Assembly: GCA_036877525.1 (NCBI GenBank) | Contig: JAZGTH010000007.1 | Span: forward strand, 704,501-768,500 | From: Chromobotia macracanthus | Taxonomy: Eukaryota > Chordata > Actinopteri > Cypriniformes > Botiidae | DNA length: 64,000 nt | Direction of reading: 5' to 3' | Position numbers and translations under genes: made by a program | The notes under the pieces: generated by a model | The model's database searches: none | Told to the model about the DNA's origin: nothing | What the model saw: the letters and a program-made list of their open reading frames with translations, nothing else | Shown: positions 34,601-40,470 of the stretch, piece after piece | Layout of the letters: every line of letters begins with the position of its first letter | Numbering within the stretch: the first letter of the stretch is position 1

Positions 34601-37574
34601 GTGAAGATTATCATATGCAAAATGTACACTTATTTTTATAATCTAATTTAAACTAATAAAAAATGAAATGTAATTAGGAGACAATAAAAATAGTAAAGCT
34701 GCAACTTTCAACTTTCTACCACCATCTCTGTTTGAAACATAAAATTGCAGATTACTTTACATTCTTTACATTGCAATCAAATGAAATCGGACCCCGAAAG
34801 ATCAAATTATTATCAAATCATTATTATAATCTTACAGTTGTGAGTCAGGGTAAGGAGATCATGTTAAACACTGATCTGTCATGTACTTGCTCAATAACTG
34901 ATTTTTGCAAGTTACGAATTGCAGCTGTCATTAAAACACAGTCATAAACTACTAATCTTTCTGTATGTAATAGTACTAAAACCAATGAAGCTGTAATATC
35001 TACATAAGTTTGGATGTGGTTGGGAAGCAGAGCAGACAGGCCAATTGCTGTCCTGGAGAAATGCTTTCCTAAAGCAACAACGTAAAGCAACTAATTTAAT
35101 TTTAGTGAGTAGCAATTCTTCCCAAAGTCAACAAAAACAGAGAACGTGGATGTTCAAAGACTGAAGCAGGCCCTCCTGACTCTCCTCAGGTAATGTCACC
35201 TTCTAGAAATAAGCCAGATATGTCCACAAATCACAGTGAGGGAAGACATCAACAACACATGAGATCCACAGTCTCTGTGTGTTATTTTCCATTGCTCATC
35301 GCAGCTCAGAGAATCTTATCAGAAGATGCAGACCACAGCTTATCTCTGAATTTACACTCTGAATTTGCTTTTGTTTTGTCTTCTGGTCTCTGTTGCTGTT
35401 GTCCTCAGGGAACTGATGTTAACTGCATGAGTGGAGAGTGGCACGAAAATTTAAATCCTCTTACACGGACTGCGCTCTGATTGCAGAAATAGGAAGACAA
35501 TGAGTGCTCGCAAGAAATGCACAACAGGAGTGGATGCCCAGCTAACAGGAAACAATCTCAGACGATTGTCTAATGTTCTCTAAAAGTTCTCTCAAAGTTA
35601 TCAAACATTCTTGCAGTAAGGTTAGTAGAACTGTAGAAAAATTAAAATAGTTATTCTTAAGTTGATGGTGGAGCGTTTAAAAACATTACAGAATTAACGT
35701 TCTTATATCTGATAAAGTTACAAATTACAAATCTAAAAAATCTAATTTTTAGATTACAAATCTAAAAAAAATAGACATTAAAACATTTTCCTAGAACTTT
35801 CAAAATAACATTTTTGTTTTGTTATGGAAATGTTAGGGAGAGGTTCTTACAATCTAAAATTGTTAGCTGGATTGGGGGATAAGGCCATAAATTGAGGGCC
35901 AGTGCAGACAGGCTAAAGTCAGAAAGAGCAGCGAACGAGAGAAACATTCAGCGCTGGCAATTTCAAACAGCCATTCAAGCGTAACACATCAGTGTCTACA
36001 ATGGACAGAGAAGGGCCAGCAGAAGTGTGAGCCCGACACAGAGGCCACTGCTGCCTGTTTCAACCACTTACAAAGTTCCATTTCATTCACAGTCAGCAAA
36101 AGTTCCAGCTGAACCTTAGTGCTACACTCACTCAAGGCTAATCAAACAGTGAAGACATGCAGTGTTTTTATCTCTGTGGGGACGGAAAGGTCCAACAACT
36201 GTTCAGACATGAACGTATATTACAGACCAGTTAGGTGTAGTAAAACAGCATACAGGCCCAAAGTGGCCCAAACTTTTTTTCAGAAATAGGGGTTCCCAAA
36301 GGGCCTCAGGAGACTGAGTAGCTTTCAGAAAGCGTCAATTAAAAACCATCAAATCAAAGAGACTAATTCATTATTCCTTCATTATTCTGAGGTTTCCATA
36401 CCACCTGCTTCAACATTACAGAAAGCATTCAGGTGTGGAAGGGGTCTGCCACTGAACAAACATAAAGAGAGATTTTGACAAACAAGTCTTCAGAAGAGCT
36501 GTGCCACACTGCCTTTGCTTAGAAGAGCTAAAATGAGGAAAGAGAACAGAAAAAACAACAAATAAAAGGTCACCTTACTGGTGAGTGCACAGAACAGGAA
36601 GACAGCATCTTGCTTATCCAGCTTTACAACCAACTGCTTGTTTTGCAAACTGCAGTGTTTTCTGGTGAACTTGGTGAACAAGGGCGTTTGTAATTCTAGC
36701 CCTATTTCAACACCCTTGAAAAAGCAGAAAATGAAAAATCTGACTGCAACTCAAATTTTTGCCATAGCAATAAGAAAAGCAACCCGTAGGTCATGTCTAT
36801 ATGAGCCTTGACTGTCCAATGTCCAGGCAGGTTTAAAATATAATAAAAATCCCTCTGGTCATCCATTCAGCTTTATTCCCACAGGGCACTAGTCTGTATT
36901 CTTCATCACATCCCCGAGAGTCAAACAAATACACAGCGTTTACACCTTATAACAATTTTAGGTTGCAACAACATTTCCCTAAGTAACAGAAACAATTCCA
37001 TTAAGTCCACTTTATAGATGTATTAACATTATTGCCTCATTATAAAAACATTTAAACATATTTTTAATTTTTTTTTTTAAATGTTCCACTAAAAACTTAA
37101 AAGAATAACATTTTTGATATATACAACGTTAAAAAAGTTCTTCTAACATTACCCAGAACTTTCAAAACAACATTTTTAAATGTTTCTGTTACTTTATGGA
37201 AACATCAGAGAAATGTTTTTACAACCTAAAACTGTTAGCTGGTATTATCTCTGGCATAAGTATTTTAAGATTGAAAAATGACACATCATTTCTTATTTCA
37301 TTTAAAGTAGCCTCCACAGTACTGCTGATCCCATGAAAACAAAATACTGCTGTAATATTCACAGAAATAAGATACAGCCGTATTCACCTTGAATGGAGAT
37401 GATGGGGTGCTCTAGGCTTCTACACTCTGGTCTCGTGTGGGGGGCGGGGCTGGAGGCGGGGTCTGTGGACACAGGGGGCATCTGGGAAAGTATGGCAGGA
37501 AAGGGTAGCATGATGAAACAGAAGAGGAGGCCGGGCACAGCCAGGGAGGCCACGCCCCGTGGCAACACTGTCAT
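11180..37574 (-). CDS. sema5b: sema5b (semaphorin 5B), complete coding gene in 21 exons
   Basis: Transmembrane axon-guidance semaphorin; class 5 semaphorins repel neurites, acting through A-type plexins in mouse retina (literature). Coding exons add to 3303 nt, 1100 residues plus stop, close to the human protein counted from its internal Met. Every junction is phase-consistent. Order: hydrophobic signal peptide (1 to about 31), Sema domain (about 63-500), PSI (about 516-555, CLEARDPYCGWD), thrombospondin type-1 repeats (556-961) with tryptophan motifs such as WTPWSSW and WSCWSSW, a short stalk, a transmembrane helix (about 981-1004) and a cytoplasmic tail with TPKNEKYIPMEFK and TNMYTTTYYP. 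EVRRNTPWTSWVPVN and the tail identify 5B rather than 5A. The start ATG (37574-37572, context CACCATGA) has an upstream in-frame TGA. Oddities: one GC-AG intron, an in-frame alternative acceptor at exon 19 and a very long 5' region. Confidence 0.95.
11348..12932 (-). other. sema5b intron 20
   Basis: About 1.6 kb, AT-rich, donor GTCGGT (less usual +3 base), acceptor TTTTATCTACAG. No element recognised. Confidence 0.75.
12933..13138 (-). CDS. sema5b: sema5b coding exon 20 (transmembrane helix and juxtamembrane tail)
   Basis: 206 nt. Acceptor TTCTGTTTTTCAG; GG completes a Gly codon. It encodes GFTLLHLIATGVSCFLGAGL and LAFLVYVYC (the single membrane span), then QHFQKPLQES, a proline stretch, TPNHLSYK and TPKNEKYIPMEFK. 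The NH-L-YK and TPKNEKYxPMEFK motifs are characteristic of SEMA5B. Confidence 0.95.
13139..13646 (-). other. sema5b intron 19
   Basis: About 0.5 kb; donor GTAAGT, acceptor TTTTTCAG. Nothing recognised. Confidence 0.75.
13647..13691 (-). CDS. sema5b: sema5b coding exon 19 (membrane-proximal stalk)
   Basis: 45 nt micro-exon, acceptor CTCTTCTGTTCACAG, donor GTAAGT. It reads VIFPASGDEEDQQCWG with split codons at both ends. VIFPAS matches the VILPAS stalk of human SEMA5B, so I chose the upstream acceptor. A second AG 18 nt further in (exon start 13673) keeps frame and would remove VIFPAS. Confidence 0.8.
13692..14482 (-). other. sema5b intron 18
   Basis: About 0.8 kb between exons 18 and 19; donor GTGAGG, acceptor TTCACAG. 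No recognisable element. Confidence 0.75.
14483..14617 (-). CDS. sema5b: sema5b coding exon 18 (last thrombospondin repeat)
   Basis: 135 nt, phase 1 in and out. It reads GEWMNWSLWSECKDSG, then RSRMCGPQSTACVGNST and CNEIP. The WMNWSLW tryptophan ladder and the CVGNST sequon correspond to the seventh type-1 repeat of class 5 semaphorins. Acceptor GTTTGTGTGCAG. Confidence 0.93.
14618..15483 (-). other. sema5b intron 17
   Basis: About 0.9 kb; donor GTAAGA. Contains an inverted MITE family 1 fragment (14690-14870). Confidence 0.75.
14690..14870 (-). repeat. MITE family 1 fragment
   Basis: Family blocks in reverse order: ACATTTCCAACAAAAAAAGT, TATCTGGTTTTAAGAGTG and AATGTTCCACTAACATCTTA. Ends are missing. 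Confidence 0.6.
15484..15654 (-). CDS. sema5b: sema5b coding exon 17 (thrombospondin repeat)
   Basis: 171 nt, phase 1 to 1. It reads SGIWSCWSSWSQCSVPCGGG, HYQRTRTCTSPAP, then DICMGLHTEEALC. The sequence is very close to SEMA5A and SEMA5B in the repeat containing GGGHYQRTR. Acceptor TTTGGTCTGTGCAG. Confidence 0.95.
15655..17253 (-). other. sema5b intron 16
   Basis: About 1.6 kb, AT-rich; donor GTAACA. No element recognised with confidence. Confidence 0.75.
17254..17466 (-). CDS. sema5b: sema5b coding exon 16 (thrombospondin repeat with linker)
   Basis: 213 nt, phase 1 to 1. A linker SVIEELLKTPAVQLTA precedes VWSPWETWSACTQECAKGY, RTRKRTC and SPAEYQDCNQQPC. The linker length matches the human LVEDLLRSG segment, so I chose the acceptor ACTATATTAG although its pyrimidine tract is weak. 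A later in-frame AG (CACCTGCAG) would drop the linker. The repeat core is more diverged than its neighbours. Confidence 0.85.
17467..17785 (-). other. sema5b intron 15
   Basis: About 0.3 kb, AT-rich, mostly made of a degraded MITE family 1 fragment (17605-17690). Confidence 0.7.
17605..17690 (-). repeat. MITE family 1 fragment
   Basis: Blocks ATTCTGTAATGTTTTAAAAT and GTTCCACTAACTACTTAAAA, internal to the family. Confidence 0.5.
17786..18011 (-). CDS. sema5b: sema5b coding exon 15 (divergent thrombospondin repeat)
   Basis: 226 nt, phase 0 to 1, acceptor CATTGCAG. It reads EYQACNLDSCPEVRRNTPWT, SWVPVNITQGGARQEQRVRY, then LADPHELQLGKRKVETRYC. The block from EVRRNTPWT to ARQEQR is nearly identical to human SEMA5B and is the strongest single reason for assigning 5B rather than 5A. 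The usual WxxW ladder is reduced to one tryptophan pair. VNIT is a glycosylation sequon. Confidence 0.95.
18012..18692 (-). other. sema5b intron 14
   Basis: About 0.7 kb; donor GTATGT. Contains a SINE-like fragment at 18448-18562. Confidence 0.7.
18448..18562 (+). repeat. tRNA-derived SINE fragment
   Basis: A B-box-like GGGTCATAAGTTTGATTCC is followed by the fish SINE tail AAGTCACTTGGGATAAAAGC and ATCTGCCATATACATGAGTG. The 5' half with the A box is missing or unrecognisable. Confidence 0.6.
18693..18840 (-). CDS. sema5b: sema5b coding exon 14 (thrombospondin repeat)
   Basis: 148 nt, phase 2 to 0, acceptor TCTACTGAGCAG. It reads FCNEKVSCPQPVFWSSWQPW, STCSAECGGGVHSRSRNC and CPGCAL. FWSSWQPW is the tryptophan motif. 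Acceptor pyrimidine content is modest. Confidence 0.92.
18841..19428 (-). other. sema5b intron 13
   Basis: About 0.6 kb with one copy of repeat family 3 (19045-19185). Confidence 0.7.
19045..19185. repeat. repeat family 3 copy (CCTTCCACA hairpin type)
   Basis: GCCCTGCACCTTCCACAAAA, an AT-rich centre, then TTAGTGATTGTTATCAGGAT and AGACTTTCAACCAGCATAAC. The same string recurs at 21500-21640. Confidence 0.6.
19429..19572 (-). CDS. sema5b: sema5b coding exon 13 (thrombospondin repeat)
   Basis: 144 nt, phase 2 to 2. It reads DGGWTPWSSWGQCSTSCEIG, YEVRQRSCNNPSPRH, then GRVCVGQSQEQ. The usual Gly after the second Cys (CGxG) is Glu here. Acceptor CACTGTTTTTCTGCAG; donor GTGAGA. Confidence 0.95.
19573..20532 (-). 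other. sema5b intron 12 (GC-AG)
   Basis: About 1 kb. It starts with GCAAGT rather than GT on the - strand and ends TTTCTGCAG. Contains a family 3 repeat copy (20000-20168) flanked by direct repeats. Confidence 0.8.
20000..20168. repeat. repeat family 3 copy flanked by a 20-bp direct repeat
   Basis: AT-rich lead (ACTAATTTATAATTTAATAA) then the imperfect hairpin CTGTGGAAGGCGTAAG and CTTGCACCTTCCACAG. Flanked on both sides by TTTCTTTCTATGTAAATTAG (near 19979 and 20178). Almost the same element lies at 21371-21560. Confidence 0.7.
20533..20714 (-). CDS. sema5b: sema5b coding exon 12 (first thrombospondin repeat)
   Basis: 182 nt, phase 0 to 2, acceptor TTATTTATTTCAG. It reads LRNQTTDGVYGPWGPWQPC, SHTDGEDSSTCLCRSRAC, PPPRCGGKNCDGP and VSNCSR. 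Phase requires the exon to end ...TCAAG before GCAAGT, a GC donor. The only nearby GT alternative (after CAA) is out of phase with exon 13. NQT and NCS are sequons. Confidence 0.93.
20715..21171 (-). other. sema5b intron 11
   Basis: About 0.46 kb, most of it a near-complete MITE family 1 copy (20769-21069). Donor GTAAGA. Confidence 0.75.
20769..21069 (+). repeat. MITE family 1 near-complete copy
   Basis: Left end CCCAGCTAACAGAGAACG and GGCTAACGTTCTCTCAAAG; right end GGAAACGTTCTTACAACCTG, with the outermost TGTTAGC mutated to TGTCAGC. About 300 bp. Confidence 0.75.
21172..21289 (-). CDS. sema5b: sema5b coding exon 11 (PSI domain)
   Basis: 118 nt, phase 2 to 0, acceptor TTTTCTGTTTTAG. It reads MCLEARDPYCGWDRKQRRC, TTIEDSSNMSQWLQ and NITTCP, the cysteine-rich plexin-semaphorin-integrin module. 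ARDPYCGWD is the semaphorin PSI signature. Sequons NMS and NIT. Confidence 0.96.
21371..21650. repeat. repeat family 3, longest copy
   Basis: Same AT-rich lead and CTGTGGAAGGCGCAAG / CTTGCACCTTCCACAG hairpin as the copy at 20000-20168, followed by TTAGTGATTGTTATCAGGAT and AGAGACTTTCAACCAGC as at 19045-19185. This copy shows the two other copies are fragments of one family. Confidence 0.7.
21890..21985 (-). repeat. MITE family 1 fragment
   Basis: TTTCAGGTTGCAAGAACGTT and CCATTAATTAACCAAAACAT, the subterminal blocks in inverted orientation. Confidence 0.55.
22649..22680. repeat. (GA)n microsatellite
   Basis: Run of GA dinucleotides in intron 10 of sema5b, interrupted once by AAAG. Confidence 0.9.
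23142..23349 (-). CDS. sema5b: sema5b coding exon 10 (end of Sema domain)
   Basis: 208 nt, phase 1 to 2, acceptor CTTGATTTTTCAG. It reads EYGTILKALAATSKSLRG, CYLEELQLFPPG, ILHGDRTIFVGLNERVLKIP then ARCSSYKTQ. It corresponds to the last blades of the Sema propeller. Donor GTGAGT. Confidence 0.95.
23390..23432. repeat. repeat family 3 end fragment
   Basis: AAAAATGTTTCTGGAAGAAA followed by CACCTGGCTGCCTTTAGC, matching the 3' edge of the family 3 copies at 19160 and 21610. It lies in the 102-bp intron between exons 9 and 10. Confidence 0.45.
23452..23659 (-). CDS. sema5b: sema5b coding exon 9 (Sema domain)
   Basis: 208 nt, phase 0 to 1, acceptor TGACATTTACCAG. It reads CGTIDEEGPNEGLTERSLQD, AQRLFLMNDVVQPV, DDVRFSKLVVDIVQGRDTL and MYIGT. 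NEGLTERSLQDAQRLFLM and VDIVQGRDTL are class 5 hallmarks. Confidence 0.96.
23660..24185 (-). other. sema5b intron 8
   Basis: About 0.5 kb, AT-rich, nothing recognised; donor GTACAT. Confidence 0.75.
24186..24321 (-). CDS. sema5b: sema5b coding exon 8 (Sema domain)
   Basis: 136 nt, phase 2 to 0, acceptor TTTTCTTTGGTGATGCAG. It reads NSITASAVCAYNLSAITQVF, SGPFSFQENPRSTWL and PNPIPNFQ. SAVCAYNLSAI and the PNPIPNFQ ending are conserved across class 5 Sema domains. It is a short exon found by splice sites and homology. Confidence 0.95.
24979..25006. repeat. (CTAA)n microsatellite
   Basis: About six tandem CTAA units in sema5b intron 7. Confidence 0.8.
25441..25505 (+). repeat. MITE family 1, internally deleted
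   Basis: ATCCCAGCTAACAGGGAACC joins directly to AAGTTCCAAGAACTTTCAAA, skipping the interior. Confidence 0.55.
26297..26322. repeat. (CA)n microsatellite
   Basis: About 13 CA repeats in sema5b intron 7. Confidence 0.95.
26630..26915 (-). CDS. sema5b: sema5b coding exon 7 (Sema domain core)
   Basis: 286 nt, phase 1 to 2, acceptor TTTTCTTCTCTTTAAG. It reads EPHFISAYDVGLFTFFFLRE, NAVEHDCGKTVYSRVARVC, KNDIGGRFLLEDTWTTFTKA, RLNCSRSGEIPFYYNELQS then LPEQDLIYGIFTTNV. Family-typical NDxGG and W-TF-KARLNC blocks. This is the longest exon and the clearest Sema-domain signature. Confidence 0.97.
26916..28122 (-). other. sema5b intron 6
   Basis: About 1.2 kb; donor GTACAT. No element recognised. Open frames on both strands between 27584 and 27985 have no homology I recognise. 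Confidence 0.7.
28123..28336 (-). CDS. sema5b: sema5b coding exon 6 (Sema domain)
   Basis: 214 nt, phase 0 to 1, acceptor CCTTCTCTCAG. It reads AGNLSRVLERVNGVARCPYD, PRHNSTAVVTESGELYAA, TVIDFSGRDPVIYRSLG and LRTAQYNSKWLS. RCPYDP, ELYAATVxDFSGRDP and LRTAQYNSKWL are semaphorin hallmarks. Sequons NLS and NST. Confidence 0.97.
28416..28514 (-). CDS. sema5b: sema5b coding exon 5 (Sema domain)
   Basis: 99 nt, 33 codons, phase 0 to 0. It reads VECQNYIRVLLVNKTGVITC, GTNAFQPLCITRE. CQNYIRVL and CGTNAFxPxC are universal semaphorin motifs. Separated from exon 6 by a 79-bp intron. Confidence 0.96.
28515..29629 (-). other. sema5b intron 4
   Basis: About 1.1 kb with a MITE family 1 copy at 29123-29330; donor GTAACT. 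Confidence 0.75.
29123..29330 (-). repeat. MITE family 1 copy, truncated
   Basis: CACCTAACAATTTCAGGTTG, AACATTTCCCTAACATTTCC, then TATGTGGTTTTAAGAACGTT and GTTCCAATAACTACTTAAGA. The far (left-type) end is missing. Confidence 0.65.
29630..29692 (-). CDS. sema5b: sema5b coding exon 4 (Sema domain)
   Basis: 63 nt, 21 codons, phase 0 to 0, acceptor TTTTGGTTTCCTAG. It reads ATEWDPEEDTRRSCQSKGKT then E. RRSCQSKGKT is the conserved semaphorin segment before CxNYIRVL. Found by homology and splice sites. Confidence 0.95.
31397..31712 (+). repeat. MITE family 1 near-complete copy
   Basis: Left end CCAGCTAACAGGGAGCGTTC; the block CTCTCAAAGTTCTCTCAAAG is a local duplication. Interior TTTTTAGAACCAATACC; right part GTTACTTAATGG and TTCTTACAACC, with the terminal TTGTTAGCTGG lost. 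Confidence 0.7.
32421..32488. repeat. 25-bp tandem triplication
   Basis: Three head-to-tail copies of a unit containing CTTCCTTTACAATAGGAAAA; the third copy carries two extra T residues and is truncated. Confidence 0.85.
33051..33096 (-). CDS. sema5b: sema5b coding exon 3 (Sema domain)
   Basis: 46 nt, phase 2 to 0, acceptor CTCTCTCTCTTTTCTCTGCAG. With the split Arg codon it reads RNFLFRLNLNNISLIQ. NxLFRLxLxNxSLxQ is the second strand region of Sema domains; NIS is a sequon. Donor GTAAGA. Confidence 0.95.
33393..33492 (-). CDS. sema5b: sema5b coding exon 2 (start of Sema domain)
   Basis: 100 nt, phase 1 to 2, acceptor TTCTGTGTCCTGTTTCAG. It reads VLNPLISTFSHPDVRDYSQL and TLDLMRNELIVGA, ending in AG of the Arg codon. 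DYSQLTLD and NELIVGAR are semaphorin motifs. Confidence 0.95.
33650..33830 (-). repeat. MITE family 1 copy, truncated
   Basis: CACCCAGCTAACAATTTTAG then TTATATTAAC, later ACATAATTGCTTGGCTATAA and GAACGTTATTCAAACATTG. One end only. Confidence 0.6.
34697..34928 (-). repeat. MITE family 2 copy, both ends present
   Basis: Begins AAGCTGCAACTTTCAACTTT, continues CACCATCTCTGTTTGAAACA, contains GTCATGTACTTGCTCAATAA and ends GCAAGTTACGAATTGCAGCT. Ends are inverted repeats of each other. About 230 bp. Confidence 0.7.
35537..35873 (+). repeat. MITE family 1 complete copy
   Basis: Left end GCCCAGCTAACAGGAAAC; right end CTAAAATTGTTAGCTGGA. The terminal inverted repeat is CCAGCTAACA / TGTTAGCTGG. About 335 bp with no coding capacity, consistent with a non-autonomous DNA transposon. 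Confidence 0.75.
36950..37243. repeat. MITE family 1 fold-back copy
   Basis: The left end (AACAATTTTAGGTTGCAACA) and the right end (TTTACAACCTAAAACTGTTA) are both the same end type in opposite orientation, unlike ordinary copies that have one of each. The copy is therefore a long imperfect palindrome. Confidence 0.6.
37388..37574 (-). CDS. sema5b: sema5b coding exon 1 (signal peptide and N terminus)
   Basis: 62 codons plus one base. It starts MTVLPRGVASLAVPGLLF, a hydrophobic core CFIMLPFPAILS, then a Pro/Ser-rich mature N terminus ending RPECRSLEHPIISIQ. The start is favoured by the CACCATGA context, a signal peptide directly after it and an in-frame TGA 30 nt upstream. RPECRSLEHP aligns with the Cys-containing pre-Sema segment of human SEMA5B. 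Donor GTGAAT. Confidence 0.92.
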
Positions 37575-37631
37575 GGTGACGGAGGCCTGCCTCCCCTCTA
37601 GATGTCAAGGTGGGCCTCTAGAATACACCTG
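37575..37631 (-). other. sema5b: sema5b 5' UTR part of first coding exon
   Basis: 57 nt between the acceptor and ATG. The acceptor is a tandem NAGNAG (TTTCTCAGCAG), so exon start can be 37631 or 37628. Preceded on the - strand by a CT-rich tract (GA-rich on +, about 37635-37667). Confidence 0.75.
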
Positions 37632-38786
37632 CTGAGAAAGAGAGAGAGAGGGGGAAAGAGAGAGAGATAAATACAACATATACAAACAAACATTAAAGAT
37701 GTTTAATGTGCTGTCAGAGAGAGGATTTTAATAGTCACATAAGACTAAATTATGACTGTTTTGGAAAAAACAACTAGTTTAGACAAAAGCATATATATGC
37801 AGAGGAACGTTTTTGAAGTGCTTTCAAATCAAAGATATTTGGAAAAAAATAAATCTAGTTCCTCCAGCTTCTGGATCAGGACAATTATGGTGATATAATA
37901 TTGGTTAAACACATCTGTCAAAACTCACATGCAGGAACGGAGACGGCTGGGCAGGGAAGTGAGGGTGAGGCTGTTCCTGGCACTTTTTTTCTCTCTGACA
38001 GCTGCGCAGGAGTTTTAATATCACGGCTGATCTTAGTAGAGGTGAGAGGGGCATGACATCTCAGTCTCTACTCAGAGCAGTGTCACTGCAGTCATAACAC
38101 ACACAGCACACAGCAGTTAGCTCAGCCATGGCTCTCCGAACCACCTGCTGTCTGTCAGTCACCTCACATGCCCGACTCACACGTCACACCTCACATAACT
38201 TAAAGTGCAGTCACTGGTCTACAGCGAGCAAAACTGTGTACCCAGGAGACCAAGCTTTAATTAAAGGCCCACGTTCTGATAACACACGGGAACACTACTG
38301 TCCTTCAGGAAGCCGTTCGCTGGAATGAGCTTCTCTAAACATCATGTCTGATTCAAGTAGCATAAAACAAAACAAGAGTCTTCAAGCGTATGGTCGTATA
38401 TTCAACATTACTAAGCAAATATATCTGCTAAACATTCTCAGACAGATCAGGTGTAATGTATAAAAGCTTTGTTTGTACTAACTTGGGTCTCATCCTAATA
38501 AACCCCTTTATTTATTTTTCATTGTTTCTGGAATGCTGTTTTACTATTACAATATATTTACTATAATCTTAAAGTGTAGGTGTGCCACATCATTCTCTCC
38601 TGTGAGATTTTTAACTTCTACAGTTTGTTCAGTTTGCATTTTGATATATATGATATAAATTGGTAGAAAAGCATTTGACTAATGTTACCGCAACGTGTTT
38701 GATTACTTTGAAAACATTTTCAGGGAATGTTAGCTGAGAGGAAAAGAATCAAGCCAAGAAAACCCTGTAAGATCTTCCCTAGATCT

Positions 38787-40136
38787 GAGGACAGTGTGAG
38801 TGGACAGTGTGAGTGGAGGGTGTGAGTGGACAGTGTGAGTGGAGGGTCAGTTATCTATGGACGGTATCTGTGGAGGGTGTGAGTGGACAGTGTGAGTGGA
38901 GGGTCAGTTATCTGTGGACGGTGTGAGTGGAGGGTCAGTTATCTGTGGACGGTATGAGTGGAGGGTGTGAGTGGAGGGTCAGTTATCTGTGGACGGTGTG
39001 AGTGGACAGTGTGAGTGGAGGGTGTGATCTGTGGAGGGTGTGAGTGGAGGGTCAGTTATCTGTGGACGGTATGAGTGGAGGGTCAGTTATCTGTGGACGG
39101 TGTGAGTGGACAGTGTGAGTGGAGGGTCAGTTATCTGTGTACGGTGTGAGTGGACAGTGTAGTGGAGGGTGTGAGTGGAGGTGACAGTGTGAGTGGAGGG
39201 TCAGTTATCTGTGGAGGGTGTGAGTGGAGTGGAGGGTCAGTTATCTGTGGAGGGTGTGAGTGGAGGGTGTGAGTGGAGGGTCAGTTATCTGTGGACAGTG
39301 TGAGTGGAGGGTCAGTTATCTGAGGACAGTGTGAGTGGAGGGTGTGAGTGGACAGTGTGAGTGGAGGGTCAGTTATCTGTGGACAGTGTGAGTGGAGGGT
39401 AGTTAGTGGACAGGGTGTGAGTGGAGGGTCAGTTATGTGTGGACAGTGTGAGTGGAGGGTGTGAGTGGAGGGTGTGAGTGGAGGGTCAGTTATCTGTGGA
39501 CGGTATGAGTGGAGGGTCAGTTATCTGTGGACGGTGTGAGTGGACAGTGTGAGTGGAGGGTCAGTTATCTGTGTACGGTGTGAGTGGACAGTGTGAGTGG
39601 AGGGTGTGAGTGGAGGGTGTGAGTGGAGGGTCAGTTATCTGTGGACAGTGTGAGTGGAGGGTCAGTTATCTGTGGAGGGTGTGAGTGGAGGGTGTGAGTG
39701 GAGGGTCAGTTACGTGGACATGATGGAGGGTCAGTTATCTGTGGGGGTGGTAGTGTGTCAGTTATCTGTGGACAGTGTGAGTGGAGGGTCAGTTATCTGA
39801 GGACAGTGTGAGTGGAGGGTGTGAGTGGACAGTGTGAGTGGAGGGTCAGTTATCTGTGGACAGTGTGAGTGGAGGGTGTGAGTGGACAGTGTGAGTGGAG
39901 GGTCAGTTATCTGTGGACAGTGTGAGTGGAGGGTGTGAGTGGACAGTGTGATGGAGGGTCAGTTATCTGTTTTGGGTGTGAGTGGACAGTGTGAGTGGAG
40001 GGTCAGTTATCTGTGGACAGTGTGAGTGGAGGGTGTGAGTGGACAGTGTGAGTGGAGGGTCAGTTATCTGTGGACAGTGTGAGTGGAGGGTGTGAGTGGA
40101 CAGTGTGAGTGGAGGGTCAGTTATCTGAGGACAGTA
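38787..40136. repeat. compound G-rich minisatellite
   Basis: About 1.35 kb built from two modules in changing order: a 13-bp module GTGTGAGTGGAGG or GTGTGAGTGGACA, and an 18-bp module GTCAGTTATCTGTGGACA. Several units carry small deletions (for example near 39163, 39405, 39715-39760). Higher-order repetition of about 58 bp is visible from 39790 onwards. Confidence 0.95.
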
Positions 40137-40349
40137 TGCAGCTGGCTTAAGAAACTTTCCTCGATTAAATTACTGAATGAGCACGCAGTGCTTCTGTCAA
40201 CAGTGTCCAGAACCTGCGCAATAAAATGTGCCTTCCTCTTACCCAAGCACCCTGTGTGTTTCCATGGCAACAGAACTGGATAATGAACAAGTCGTTAACA
40301 CTGTAGGACAATTGTGAAATGCTGCAAAAGTCAGGTCTGTTCCCCGAAA

Positions 40350-40470
40350 ACCACAGGTAGCTAAACTGGTAAAGGGTTAAGGGTCATGGGTTCCATTCCT
40401 AGGGACTCAATTACACTGTAATTTCCTTTGGCTAAAAGTGCCTGCCAAAAGCTTAAGTAAACCACAAATC
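40350..40470 (+). repeat. tRNA-derived SINE, degenerate
   Basis: A-box-like TAGCTAAACTGGTAAAGGG, B-box-like GGGTTCCATTCC 26 nt later, then TTTGGCTAAAAGTGCCTGCC, matching the common fish SINE layout. Not a functional tRNA: no intact acceptor stem. Confidence 0.6.

Larger units (their letters stand above)
33493..37387 (-). other. sema5b intron 1 of the coding region
   Basis: About 3.9 kb. It holds MITE family 1 copies at 33650-33830, 35537-35873 and 36950-37243 and a MITE family 2 copy at 34697-34928. No further exon recognised. Donor GTGAAT. Confidence 0.75.

Noticed and set aside
40350..40420. tRNA-like A and B boxes
   Set aside because: Boxes are imperfect and there is no acceptor stem or cloverleaf; the following SINE tail shows it is a SINE relic rather than a tRNA gene.
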